A stretch of 46,636 nt of DNA, taken from assembly GCA_030680415.1 (NCBI GenBank), contig JAUXVE010000069.1, forward strand, positions 1 through 46,636, given 5' to 3'. A program made the translations under genes and the position numbers. Under the pieces are notes generated by a model, which was given only the letters and a program-made list of their open reading frames with translations, searched no databases and was not told the DNA's origin. Source of the stretch: Rubrivivax sp. GTDB taxonomy: Bacteria > Pseudomonadota > Gammaproteobacteria > Burkholderiales > Burkholderiaceae_C. Positions 17,597 to 25,332 of the stretch are shown one piece after another (the stretch's first letter is position 1; each line of letters starts with the position of its first letter).

Positions 17597-18177
17597 TCAG
17601 AAACGGCTGAAGAATTCACGTCGCTGCCAGCCGGCAGGATCCTCGGCCTGGGCCTGGCGTGCCAGTTCCTGCCGCTTGATGGCGTGGAACACCTGCGCCA
17701 TCGGTTCGCCCAGACCCTGCTGCAGCACGCCGTCGGCGGCCAGGGCGTCCAGAGCCTGGCCCAGAGACGACGGCAGCAGCGCCGCCGAGGCGGCCGCACC
17801 GGCGTACGGCGACGCGGTGGCCGGCTCCGGTTCGAGCCGGCGCGCCAGGCCGTCGAGGCCGGCCCAGACCTGCGCTGCGATGGCCAGGTAGGGGTTGGCC
17901 ATGGCCTCGGGCAGGCGGTTCTCGATGCGCATGTCATGGCCGCCCGGCATGCCGACGACGCGCAGCATGGCGCCGCGGTTGTCGCGCCCCCACAGCGCCG
18001 CCTGCGGCGCCATCACGCTGCCGCGGTAACGGCTGTAGGCAACGATGCTGGGCGCACACAGCGCGGCCATGCCGCTCGCATGCGCCAGCAGCCCGGCCAG
18101 CCAGTGCGTGCCGGTGTCGCTGAGCCAGTGGCGCGCGCTACCCGCGTCGCCGGCCGCTGCGTCGCGGCGCATGACGG
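17597..18177 (-). pseudogene. C-terminal fragment of a glutamine-synthetase-like enzyme
   Basis: About 190 codons match the end of the GS catalytic domain: HWLAGLLAHASGMAALCAPSI, YSRYRGSVMAPQAALWGRDNRGAMLRV, then RIENRLPEAMANPYLAIAAQVWAGLDGL and a normal C-terminus. The ATP-grasp-like N-terminal two thirds are missing. Upstream the frame runs straight into an N-terminal Rieske oxygenase fragment read in a different frame. GS-like enzymes paired with Rieske oxygenases are known from aniline and alkylamine breakdown (gamma-glutamylation of the amine), which suits this context. The fragment itself is surely inactive. Confidence 0.8.
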
Positions 18178-18609
18178 GAGGTAGGCGAAGAGCACGCCCG
18201 ACTGCAGCCGCACCGGGTAGCTGCGCTGGCGCACGCGCTGGCACAGCGTGCTGCCCGGCGGTTCGGCCGGGGTGTCCAGGCAGCGGCCGTCGGTGGCGAA
18301 CTTCCAGCCGTGGAAGGGGCAGCGGATGCCCTCGGGTTCGTGGCGCGCGAACTTGAGGTCGGCGCCGCGATGCGGGCAGTCGCGGTCGAGCAGGCCCCAT
18401 TTGGCGTCCGCGCCCGCGCCGTCGCGGAACAGCACCAGGTCCTGGCCCAGCAGACGCACCGCCTTCAAGGGCCGCTCACGCATGGCGGGGTCGAGCGCGG
18501 GGTCGAACTCGTCGAGCAGTGCCGCGGGCTTCCAGAAGCGGCGCAGCAGGTCGCCGCAGGCTGTGCCGGGGCCGATGCGCGTAAGCAGTTCGTTCTGCGC
18601 GGCTTGCAT
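18178..18609 (-). pseudogene. N-terminal fragment of a Rieske ring-hydroxylating oxygenase
   Basis: The ATG at 18609 opens QNELLTRIGPGTACGDLLRRFW, typical of phthalate-dioxygenase-type alpha subunits. A complete Rieske motif pair follows: DCPHRGADL (Cys-x-His) and CPFHGW (Cys-x2-His) near residues 80-105. After VLFAYLP (about residue 143) the frame leaves the family and meets the GS-like fragment. The whole non-heme iron catalytic domain, about 250-300 residues, is lost. One deletion joining two neighbouring genes explains both fragments. The gene order fits a former oxygenase - amide synthetase - ferredoxin - transporter operon. Confidence 0.8.
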
Positions 18610-18843
18610 GGTGCCGCGCAGTCTAGGCGGGGGCCAGGGGGTGGGGCAAGCTGTGGGAAGTACGGTCGGCTACTGGGTCGAGGTCAGAGCAGCACGATGT
18701 GGTATCGACGATGCATCGCGGGAAATCCCTTGAGGATCAATGGGGTGCGCTGAGTTTGGGCTCTCGGCGCGCGCCGTTCAACGCTGGCCGATGCCACCGC
18801 CTCGGCTCCGACCACGGCCCGCGGTTGCCCGCGGGCCGCTGCC
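18610..18843. other. 234-bp gene-free gap with a strong hairpin
   Basis: Between the Rieske fragment and the phasin-like gene I see no coding sequence. A perfect 10-bp stem CGGCCCGCGG / CCGCGGGCCG (18815-18838, loop TTGC) lies just past the end of the phasin-like gene and is its probable terminator, though no T-run follows. A 10-bp palindrome CGATGCATCG at 18709-18718 lies about 100 bp upstream of the Rieske start and could be an old operator. Confidence 0.55.
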
Positions 18844-19524
18844 TCAGGCGGTCGCGGCCTTGGCGATCGCCTGCTTGGCGGCGCGTGCGCGGCGCGGAGT
18901 TTTGGCCACTTCCGCTTCGACGGCCTGGGCAGCCTTGGTGACGCGCCGGGTCGCCGTCTTGACGGCTGTGCGGGCCTTGCGCGCCGCCGGGGCGGCCCGG
19001 CGCTTGCCGGCAGCGAGCTGGCGCTTGACGCCGGCTTGCGCCTTGCGGACGGCCTTGCGCACGGTGCGGGCGCCAGCGGCGTCGGCCAGCGCGTGGGCAC
19101 CTTCGGCGATCTTGCCCGATACCACCAGCGCGACCTGGGCGCCGGGCAGCGTCAGCCGGGCAGCGGCCTGCAGGCCCTGGGCCAAGGTCTCGTTTTCGAT
19201 GGCGGCGGTGAATGCGGCGACCCTCTTCACCTGCTCGGCGGCGGTGGTCGAACCGAATTCGATCACCTGCTCGGTGCGCTCGGCCACGATGTCGATGCCC
19301 TTGACGACGACGTCGGACACGTTGCCGCGCACTTCATCCAGGCGATCGGTGGCACGTGGCGCCATCTTCGCCGTGCGCGGGTAGACCCGGTTCTGCAAGG
19401 CGCCATTCACCCCGTCCACCAAGCGGCGGCTGCCGAGGCGATAAGCAACGACGACCTGCGTCGCGGCAGTGCGGTAGTTCTTCAGGGTTTGCAGCGTGAC
19501 GCCGCTGAGGCTGTGGGTGCTCAT
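18844..19524 (-). CDS. Phasin-like protein with histone-H1-like basic tail
   Basis: A 226-residue protein in two parts. Residues 1 to about 140 are helical, with alanine-rich amphipathic stretches (DEVRGNVSDVVVKGIDIVAERTEQ, then AAEQVKRVAAFTAAIENETLAQG), a pattern like phasin-family proteins. From about 150 to the end it is an Ala/Lys/Arg-rich tail (RTVRKAVRKAQAG, KRRAAPAARKARTAVKTATRR) like histone H1 or AlgP repeats. It may bind DNA, polyphosphate or polyhydroxyalkanoate granules; the specific role is not known. The start at 19524 has GGAG about 10-13 bases upstream and leaves a 170-bp upstream region. It is one of the few undamaged genes in the eroded zone. Confidence 0.65.
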   Translation of the reverse strand: MSTHSLSGVTLQTLKNYRTAATQVVVAYRLGSRRLVDGVNGALQNRVYPRTAKMAPRATDRLDEVRGNVSDVVVKGIDIVAERTEQVIEFGSTTAAEQVKRVAAFTAAIENETLAQGLQAAARLTLPGAQVALVVSGKIAEGAHALADAAGARTVRKAVRKAQAGVKRQLAAGKRRAAPAARKARTAVKTATRRVTKAAQAVEAEVAKTPRRARAAKQAIAKAATA

Positions 19525-19617
19525 GGTGTGGTTCTCCGGGGGTGTTGATGACGAGTCATCGAATGAGGCCAGTCTCACCCAGTATCCCTAGAGGCAGATA
19601 CCCAAAACGACCCTCTT

Positions 19618-19636
19618 TCCCTAGGGAGTGCACTCC
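19618..19636. promoter_or_regulatory. Two overlapping palindromes upstream of the phasin-like gene
   Basis: TCCCTAGGGA (19618-19627) overlaps GGAGTGCACTCC (19625-19636); both are perfect palindromes. A related CCCTAGAGG occurs about 25 bp nearer the gene. They lie 94-112 bp upstream of the start at 19524 in the only gene-free gap here (19525-19695). They may be regulatory sites or remnants of the damaged phosphorylase gene's 3' region. Confidence 0.3.
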
Positions 19637-19695
19637 ACGAATCGCCGCGCCATGGGCCCCCTGGGCGGCAGTGCAGGCGTGCGGCCGCCCGTCGA

Positions 19696-20850
19696 TCAGC
19701 GGAAGTACGCCTTGCGCACGTACTGGTCGACCATGCGCTCGGTGTTGAAGAAGGAGCCGTTGAGTGCGATGGCGTGGCCCATCACGTCCATGCAGCGGTC
19801 GGTGTCGCGGTAGTACGCCGGCAGGATGACCATCTCGAGCTCGTTGTAGAGCGCCTGCGCGTCCGCCGTGCGGTCGTCGACCGCCGCGTCGGGCGCGGCG
19901 CCGCTGTTGCCGTCGCTGTTGCCGTCGCTGTTGCCGATGTTCGTGCCGTCGTTCGTGCCGCCGATCGACCAGCCGGTGACCCCTTCGATGCAGCCCTCGA
20001 CCCACCAGCCGTCCAGCACCGAGAGCTGCCCGCGCAGCGCGCCGATGAACTCGAACAGGCGCCGGATCAACGCCTTGCCGCCCTCGTCTTGCGGGTGGGC
20101 CTTGCCACCGTAGACGACCTGGATCGGCGCCGCCGCGCGGTGCCAAGTGGCTGTTGTCCAGCGCCAGATACGTCATGTTCAGCGTGTGCTCGAGGCAGAA
20201 CTCGGCCACACGTTCGTGGAAAGCGCTGCCGTACTCGGTGATCACGTCGCGCACCAGCTTGCGCGGGAACTGGTCGTGGCCCGCGCGCACCGGCGTGTGC
20301 GTGGTGAACACGCACAGCGGGCGCACCACCGCCGCGATGTCGCGCGTGACGACGGTCTGGCCGCGGCGCAGCATCTCCTCCCAGCCGAGTTCGATCACCA
20401 GCAGCGCTGCATGCCCCTCGTTCATGTGGAAGCGCCGCAGCTCGGTGTAGCCCAACGCCCGCAGCATGCGCACGCCGGCGATGCCGAGCACCGCCTCCTG
20501 CGTCAGCCGGTAGCGCGCGTCACCGCCGTACAGGTGGTCGGTGATGTCGCGGTCTGGCGCGGCGTTTTCCGGCACGTCGGTGTCGAGCAGCAGCACCGGC
20601 ACGGCGTGGCCGCCGACGCCCTTCACGTCGTGGCGCCAGGCGCGTACCGTCACGTCGCGGCCGGACAGGCTCACATGCACGCGCGCCGGCAGTTCGGTCA
20701 GACAGTCCTCGGGCGACCATGCCGCCGGCTCCTCGGTCTGCTGGCCGGCCGCATCGAGCCGCTGGCGGAAATAGCCCTGCCGGTGCACCAGGCTCACGGC
20801 GACCATCGGGACGCCGCCGTCGGCCGCCGACCGCACCGTGTCGCCGGCAA
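19696..20850 (-). pseudogene. glgP: Alpha-glucan phosphorylase remnant with several internal deletions
   Basis: Recognisable pieces, in order: LAGDTVRSAADGGVPMVAVSL with RQGYFRQRLDA; LLLDTDVPENAAPDRDITDHLYGGD; MNEGHAALL; CVFTTHTPVRAGHDQF; and LNMTYLALDNSHL. In another frame come IQVVYGGKAHPQDEGG, then LSVLDGWWVEGCIEGVTGWSIG, and a normal end with ALNGSFFNTERMVDQYVRKAYF. Missing are the N-terminus before AGDTV, the middle after NSHL (junction about 20130-20142), and the segment with the PLP lysine motif GTSGMKAALNG just before SVLDGWW (junction about 20021-20040). A 12-nt repeat encoding GNSD lies at about 19911-19943. It cannot encode an active phosphorylase, which would release glucose-1-phosphate from glycogen. 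Confidence 0.82.
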
Positions 20851-21073
20851 GCTGCGACGCTGCGGGACAGGAATTCGGTCAGCTCGATCTGCGCCGCGAC
20901 CAGACCCGCAAAGGCATGAAGAACAGGTCGTTGATCGCATCCCACTGCCCGTCCAGCTGGCCACCGCCTTCCTCCACGGAGGACTTTCCCGTCATCGCGT
21001 GCGGAACGAGGCGCTCGTACGCGTACAGGCTCGCCGGCACCAGACTCTTCCTGGACCGACGCGCTCGGCTCAC
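20851..21073 (-). pseudogene. Unidentified gene remnant, frameshifted
   Basis: An open stretch from the ATG at 21073 reads SLVPASLYAYERLVPHAMTG ... QWDAINDLFFMPLR. A better continuation lies in a second frame as AFAGLVAAQIELTEFLSRS, which runs into the phosphorylase remnant. The composition looks like real protein, but I do not recognise the family, and the change of frame suggests another deletion joint. It overlaps the end of the RloB-like gene by 4 bp at 21070-21073. Confidence 0.3.
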
Positions 21074-21648
21074 GCCGCCTGGTCCTTCAGATTGAGAAGC
21101 CCGTGCACCAACCCGTGCATGTCGGTATAGGGCTGCGTCCCGTCCCAGGCCGTGTGTTCCGCGCCGGTCAGCTCCACGGCGCGCCGCTTGGCCTCTTCAA
21201 CCCGATCGCGCGTGGCGGCCCAGTGCGAGCCCTGGCCCTTGGCGTACCCAGGAAGATGCGCGCGAAGGCGCGCCGCAGCTTCGTCACGGTGCAGGGGCGC
21301 GAAAACGTCCTCGAAGTGCAGCAGCAGCCACAGCTCGGAGCAGGGCACGGACACCACGGCTTCGAACGGCACCTTCACGTTCTCATCGTTCTCCAGGCGC
21401 CCATTCAGTGCGGCCGCTCGCTCCAGCGCCGCGTGGCAGGTGAGGTGCTCGTCCCGGTCGAAGACCACGGCCACGCGGTCGAAGCTCCGGGCATGGATTC
21501 CGAGCTCGCGGCTGCCCTGGATAAACAGCCTCTCGGCGTACTCGACGATCCTCAGCGGCTCCGTGCCGAAAGCCGCGGGCTGCACCTGCACGTTGGCCGA
21601 CGGCAGGCGCAGTTGCAGCCGGTGCTTGGGTTGTCCGTCTTTCCCCAC
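21070..21648 (-). pseudogene. RloB-like TOPRIM protein, N-terminus missing
   Basis: The 192-residue frame from a GTG at 21648 matches RloB proteins from about their residue 35 onward: LRLPSANVQVQPAAFGTEPLRIVEYAE, VAVVFDRDEH with the acidic pair, and SVPCSELWLLLHFEDV. The usual start, with the first TOPRIM strand and glutamate (a VCEGxxTE-type motif), is absent. The RloA-like stop lies only 16 bp upstream, so there is no room for it. RloA/RloB pairs occur in restriction and defence loci. The remaining open frame may still be translated, but without the first acidic motif it should not be catalytic. Confidence 0.6.
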
Positions 21649-21664
21649 GCGTAATCCCCGCCGC

Positions 21665-22855
21665 TCAGACCGTCACCGTCGACGCAGGAGCCGTGGGTAC
21701 CGAGGGGGCCGCGACCGAGGACGCCAACTCCGGCAGGTCGCGGAACATCGGCACCGCGCCATAGCGGCCCATCAGGTATCCGCGCTCCCAGGCTTCGTGC
21801 TTGCGCGGACTGAAGTCGGACAGCGGGAAGATCCGGGTAGCCTGCGCCTCGTCCTTCTCGGCAAACCACACCTGGTCGCGGCGGAACAGCGTGTGGTCGA
21901 GCAGCGAAGTGTCGTGCGTGCTGAAGACCAGCTGCGCGCCACGCGCGTTGAGCGCCGGATCGTGGAACATGCCGACCAGGCGCCGGACCAGCAAGGTGTG
22001 CAGGCTGCGGTCGAGCTCGTCCACCACCAGCACGCGCCCGTGCTTGAGCACGTCGAGCACCGGCGCGGCCAGGCTGAACAGACGCTGTGTGCCTTCGGAC
22101 TCCTCGTGCAACTCGAACTTCGCGATCCCCTGCTCGGTGCGGTGCTCGAAGATCGGGAAGAGGAACTCTCCCTCCTCCTGCCGCGCCTGGGCCACCCCGC
22201 CGGGCTGGAACATCACCTGGCCGCGAAGGCCCTTGCGCGGCACGGCCGAGACCTCGGCGATGGAGATGTCCGCCGTCGCCAGGAAGTCGCGAACGGCGGC
22301 ACGCCCCTCGGTCGATTCCAGCAGCGCGGTCGTATACGCGTGGTCGATCAAAGCTCCCGCCGGCAGATAGACCAGGCTCTGCACCAGCCAGCGCGCCACC
22401 GGCCCGAGCAGTTCGCTGTTGAGTTGCGCCGCAGTGGAGAGGAACAGGGCGTTGGGCCGAGTGCTCTCCTGCCACAGCTTGCGTGGGCCAGTCAGGTAGG
22501 CGCTGAACTCGTACTCGTAGCGTTCACCACTGTCGTCGAGACGCCGGCTGAACCACTGCGTCGGCTTCGCCGTGCGCCAGACCATCAGCTGTTCGCTGAC
22601 GATGCGCTCGGCCGTCATCGCAAAGCTGTACTGGTGGCGGATGCCGTCGACCAGGAAGCTGGCCTCGAATTCCGTCGGTTGGCTGGCAGTGCCCGGGTCC
22701 GGCCGGAAGGGCTGGACGTTGTAGGTCTGCCCCGGCTGCACCACCGTGGCCGACTCGGCCACCATGGCCCGGAGGTAGTTCAGCGCGAACAGCAGCGTGC
22801 TCTTGCCGCTGGCGTTGGGGCCGTAGAGCACCGCAGAGCGAACGGCCCGGGGCAC
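21665..22855 (-). pseudogene. RloA-like AAA ATPase, N-terminal strand missing
   Basis: A 396-residue frame from a GTG at 22855. Walker A GPNASGKST sits at residues 12-20, while complete RloA/AbiL-type ATPases have about 35 more residues before it (the VENFRS-type strand and helix). An in-frame TAG lies just upstream, so the missing part cannot be recovered in this frame. The rest is intact: GRVLVVDELDRSLHTLLVRRLVGMFHD (Walker B and D-loop), QLVFSTHDTSLLDHTLFRRDQVWF (switch), and a normal C-terminal region. It is paired with the truncated RloB-like gene 16 bp downstream. Function as a defence ATPase is known for the family; here it is probably lost. Confidence 0.65.
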
Positions 22856-22943
22856 TGCCCTTGCTGGCGCCTACCGGCATTATCTAGCTGACGCATTGGA
22901 CGGTTGCCCGGTCCTCACCCGAGGATCGGAACATGCTTCAGGG

Positions 22944-23681
22944 TCACCGAGGGCGAGGGGGATTCGCTGGCGCCGCAGGAGGTGCGACCACCATGCCGGA
23001 GATCTTCGCGCGGAGATCGGCCTCGGCCACGGTCATGCCCATGCGCTTCATGCACGCGGCCAGCCACTTGTCACGCTCCAGAAGGCGAGCGCGGGCCTTC
23101 TCGAAGTCTCTGAGCACGCCTTCGCCGTACGCGCGCATAGCCTTCTCGACCCCGGCAGGATCTGCCGTGCCGCCGTTGGTCAGCATGGCCAAGTCGACGA
23201 GGTCACGGCTCCAGACGGCATCGTCAGCCCAACGGTCGGAGTTGGCCATCAGCTTGGTGGCTACTTTGTCCTCCATCGCAAGAGTCCACACGCCATCGAC
23301 CCGATCCTCTGGCAGCGGATCAGCAAGCTGCACGCGGCCTTCGAACACAATTTCGAACTTGATCGGCCGACTGCCGTCGACGTCCAGCGCGCAGCGAATC
23401 CCGTACTGGTCGATCTTCACCTCGCGCTTCAGTGGCAACGCCCGCGTCATCAACGCCGCGACGCCTTCGGAGCTCACGATGCTGCGCAGCTCGCGATAGC
23501 CGTCGACGGATGACACCATGAAGTCAATATCCACCGACTCACGGTACTCGCCCAGCGACAGCGTAAGCGCAGTGCCGCCACCGAAGAGACACTGGTGCTT
23601 CAGCAGGAGTTGCGCGTCCAGCGACTCCAGAACCTTCTGGATGCGTTGGTGATGCAGGCGGTTATACAAGGAGCACCCCAT
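22944..23681 (-). CDS. AbiEii/AbiGii-family nucleotidyltransferase toxin
   Basis: A 245-residue DNA-polymerase-beta-like nucleotidyltransferase. FGGGTALTL (33-41) and the metal-binding SVDIDF (49-54) are clear, followed by KIDQYGIRCALDV and EDKVATKLMANSDRW, features of the AbiEii toxin family that modifies host RNA in toxin-antitoxin and abortive infection systems. It starts inside the 3' end of the XRE regulator gene (20-bp overlap), so the pair is translationally coupled. The proline-rich end (APPAAPANPPRPR) is unusual. Between its stop and the RloA-like gene lie 88 bp without a recognisable gene. Confidence 0.85.
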   Translation of the reverse strand: MGCSLYNRLHHQRIQKVLESLDAQLLLKHQCLFGGGTALTLSLGEYRESVDIDFMVSSVDGYRELRSIVSSEGVAALMTRALPLKREVKIDQYGIRCALDVDGSRPIKFEIVFEGRVQLADPLPEDRVDGVWTLAMEDKVATKLMANSDRWADDAVWSRDLVDLAMLTNGGTADPAGVEKAMRAYGEGVLRDFEKARARLLERDKWLAACMKRMGMTVAEADLRAKISGMVVAPPAAPANPPRPR

Positions 23682-24192
23682 TGCCGACGGTGGCGGTCAA
23701 GCGCTCGAGGAGCTTGCGCTCCTTGGCGCCCATGGCAGCGCGATCGAGGTGCCGCCAGTTGCGCTCGTAGATCGCGAACGCCTCAGTCGGGCTGAGCTCT
23801 GCCTTCGGATCCGTGCTCCAAGCGATTTCACGCAGCAGCGGGTAGTCCGCAAGACGAATCGCAGCTGGTGGCTTTACGCCCGCAGGGCGCTGCAGCTGCT
23901 CATCCTGCAGGCGATGCCCAAAGGTGTCGTCGCGCGCAACAAGAACGAGATCTTGAGCCAGGCCGAGCGTGGCCAGGACCTTCAAGTACGTGGCCATCGT
24001 AACCGCGGGCTCTCCAGCCTCGACACGGCGCAGCGTCACCCGGGTGATCCCCGCCTGGACCGCGACCTCGTGAGCCGTCCTGCGGCGCCGGCGACGCGCC
24101 AGGCGAAGCCTTTCGCCAAGGGCTGCCAGGAGAGCGCTCTCGCGATCGGGAAGGACGGTCGTTCGGGTTGCCATGGTTATCAGTCTATCCAT
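23662..24192 (-). CDS. XRE-family regulator, probable antitoxin
   Basis: A 176-residue protein with an N-terminal helix-turn-helix at about residues 22-80 (LGERLRLARRRRRRTAHEVAVQAG, ITRVTLRRVEAGE, TYLKVLATLGL) and a C-terminal region ending in an overlap with the AbiEii toxin. XRE proteins directly before nucleotidyltransferase toxins act as antitoxins and autorepressors. Alternative starts are 24192 and 24174 (MATRTTVL); the second avoids a hydrophobic extension, and neither has a strong ribosome-binding site. GGATAGACTGATAACC at the start has GG..TA/TA..CC symmetry and may be an autoregulatory site. Confidence 0.75.
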   Translation of the reverse strand: MDRLITMATRTTVLPDRESALLAALGERLRLARRRRRRTAHEVAVQAGITRVTLRRVEAGEPAVTMATYLKVLATLGLAQDLVLVARDDTFGHRLQDEQLQRPAGVKPPAAIRLADYPLLREIAWSTDPKAELSPTEAFAIYERNWRHLDRAAMGAKERKLLERLTATVGNGVLLV

Positions 24193-24270
24193 TTTTTCGA
24201 TTTGTGGGCGGTGTAGTATCCAATCTGAGCATTTTGGGGGTGTGAACGGCTGGCAGGAAACGCTGTTTTC

Positions 24271-24508
24271 TGGCGCGGCCTTCTCGACACTGCCTGCCCA
24301 TCGCAGTCTTGTCGCCGGTCAGCACACACAGGTTGTTCTTTTGGCTTAAGCCAGACGGACTTGAGCAGCCGCGACACCAGCTCGATGAGCCCACGGGTCT
24401 GCTTGAACTGCTCGTTTTCCTTGAACAGCGCCACGACGTTCTTCAGGCGCGGATGGAACGGGTAAGTCGCGACGATCTCGTCGGCGACGGCTTCGGCGCC
24501 CCGATTGG
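24271..24508 (-). pseudogene. Two fused fragments of a DUF499 gene (scar, part 1)
   Basis: 24271-24347 matches 35732-35805 of the intact DUF499 gene, apart from a 4-nt TGCC duplication and a few changes. 24355-24508 matches 36443-36596 over 154 bp with three differences and no gaps. The 637 bp between these segments in the intact gene are missing. The joint is GGCTTAAGCC (24343-24352), a perfect 10-bp palindrome. Both pieces keep the strand and order of the intact gene. No product is possible. From 24193 to 24270 I see only the promoter side of the XRE gene. Confidence 0.88.
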
Positions 24509-24510
24509 GC

Positions 24511-24658
24511 TGTAGCTGCCTTCGATGCGCTCGATCCAGGCCGCGATGCGGCCCTGCACGGCGTAGGCACCGGCCTTGCCGTAGGGTTCGCCGCTGTCGA
24601 TGTAGCGCCGGATGGTGCGCTCCGACAGCTCGGCCATCTGCACGCGCGACACGCTCAC
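24511..24658 (-). pseudogene. maf: Internal fragment of maf (scar, part 2)
   Basis: 148 bp matching 40225-40372 of the intact maf gene with one difference (a G for an A near 24572). It encodes the [17 protein letters not shown] ... ERIEGSYTG part in the same orientation. It joins the DUF499 fragment through two extra bases (GC) at 24509-24510 and ends 26 bp before the stop of the DUF4276 gene. The maf-to-DUF499 order is the chromosomal order at 36-40 kb with rng and Fic removed. Confidence 0.9.
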
Positions 24659-24684
24659 CTCCAGCAGCGTTGCGCACGCCGCGC

Positions 24685-25332
24685 CTACGCTGCCAACGAA
24701 CGCAGTCCGTCGCGGAACTTGCAGAAGCTCGGCGACACGTTTCGATCCAAGACCATACGAGGCCCGATCCTCTCTGCCCACTCATGCTTGACTTGCCCAG
24801 GCAAGGGCCATCCCTTCTTCTTGATGGCCGCTGATCCGCCGGCGTACACGGCATCGGCAAGCGTTTCCCAGGTGTCGCACGTGCTGTCCTGAACATAGCC
24901 ATTGAGCACGACCGCCTTTGCCCGTGGGTACGCTTCGAGCAACGCGGGTCGGTCGCCAAGGTACCAGGCCTCCATCTCTTCGATCGCCAGCCGAAACAAC
25001 GTGGTCGGCACGGGTATGCAGGCCCTTGCGAGCCCTTTCAGCTCTTTTAGGAACGCCTTGCAGTCGCGCCTGTCCGTATCCAACACAACAACGACTGCGT
25101 CGATGCCGGGCGTTTTCCCGTAGCCGCGCAGCAATTTTGGGAGTTGATCCAACAGGATGCGTTTTGTCGGATCAGCCGTGGTCCCAAGGTTCTTGGGAAT
25201 CCGGCCAATTCCCTTGTACGAATGCAGCCGCCACGTGTGCGGCTCGCCAAACGGACCTAACAATTGCGGCAGAAGGCATTTCAGCAGCTTCTCGCCCGAG
25301 CTGTCCTCGACCAAGACCTCGATGTGCATCAT
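24685..25332 (-). CDS. DUF4276-family protein (TOPRIM-like partner of an AAA ATPase)
   Basis: A 215-residue protein starting [17 protein letters not shown], the N-terminal strand and acidic motif of DUF4276, which is TOPRIM-like. [15 protein letters not shown] (second acidic motif) and [24 protein letters not shown] follow. The family commonly sits directly after AAA ATPase genes in defence loci, as OLD-like two-gene units. The start shares one base with the upstream ATPase stop (TGATG). It is the last gene of the eight-gene operon; 26 bp past its stop the maf scar begins. A nuclease role is plausible but inferred. Confidence 0.8.
   Translation of the reverse strand: MMHIEVLVEDSSGEKLLKCLLPQLLGPFGEPHTWRLHSYKGIGRIPKNLGTTADPTKRILLDQLPKLLRGYGKTPGIDAVVVVLDTDRRDCKAFLKELKGLARACIPVPTTLFRLAIEEMEAWYLGDRPALLEAYPRAKAVVLNGYVQDSTCDTWETLADAVYAGGSAAIKKKGWPLPGQVKHEWAERIGPRMVLDRNVSPSFCKFRDGLRSLAA

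Noticed and set aside
17597..18609. A natural Rieske-glutamine synthetase fusion protein
   Set aside because: The two parts are in different frames and each lacks its catalytic domain or N-terminus, so a deletion explains it better.
20851..21073. N-terminus of the phosphorylase
   Set aside because: The residues do not resemble any phosphorylase N-terminal sequence I know and the frames do not join; left as an unidentified remnant.
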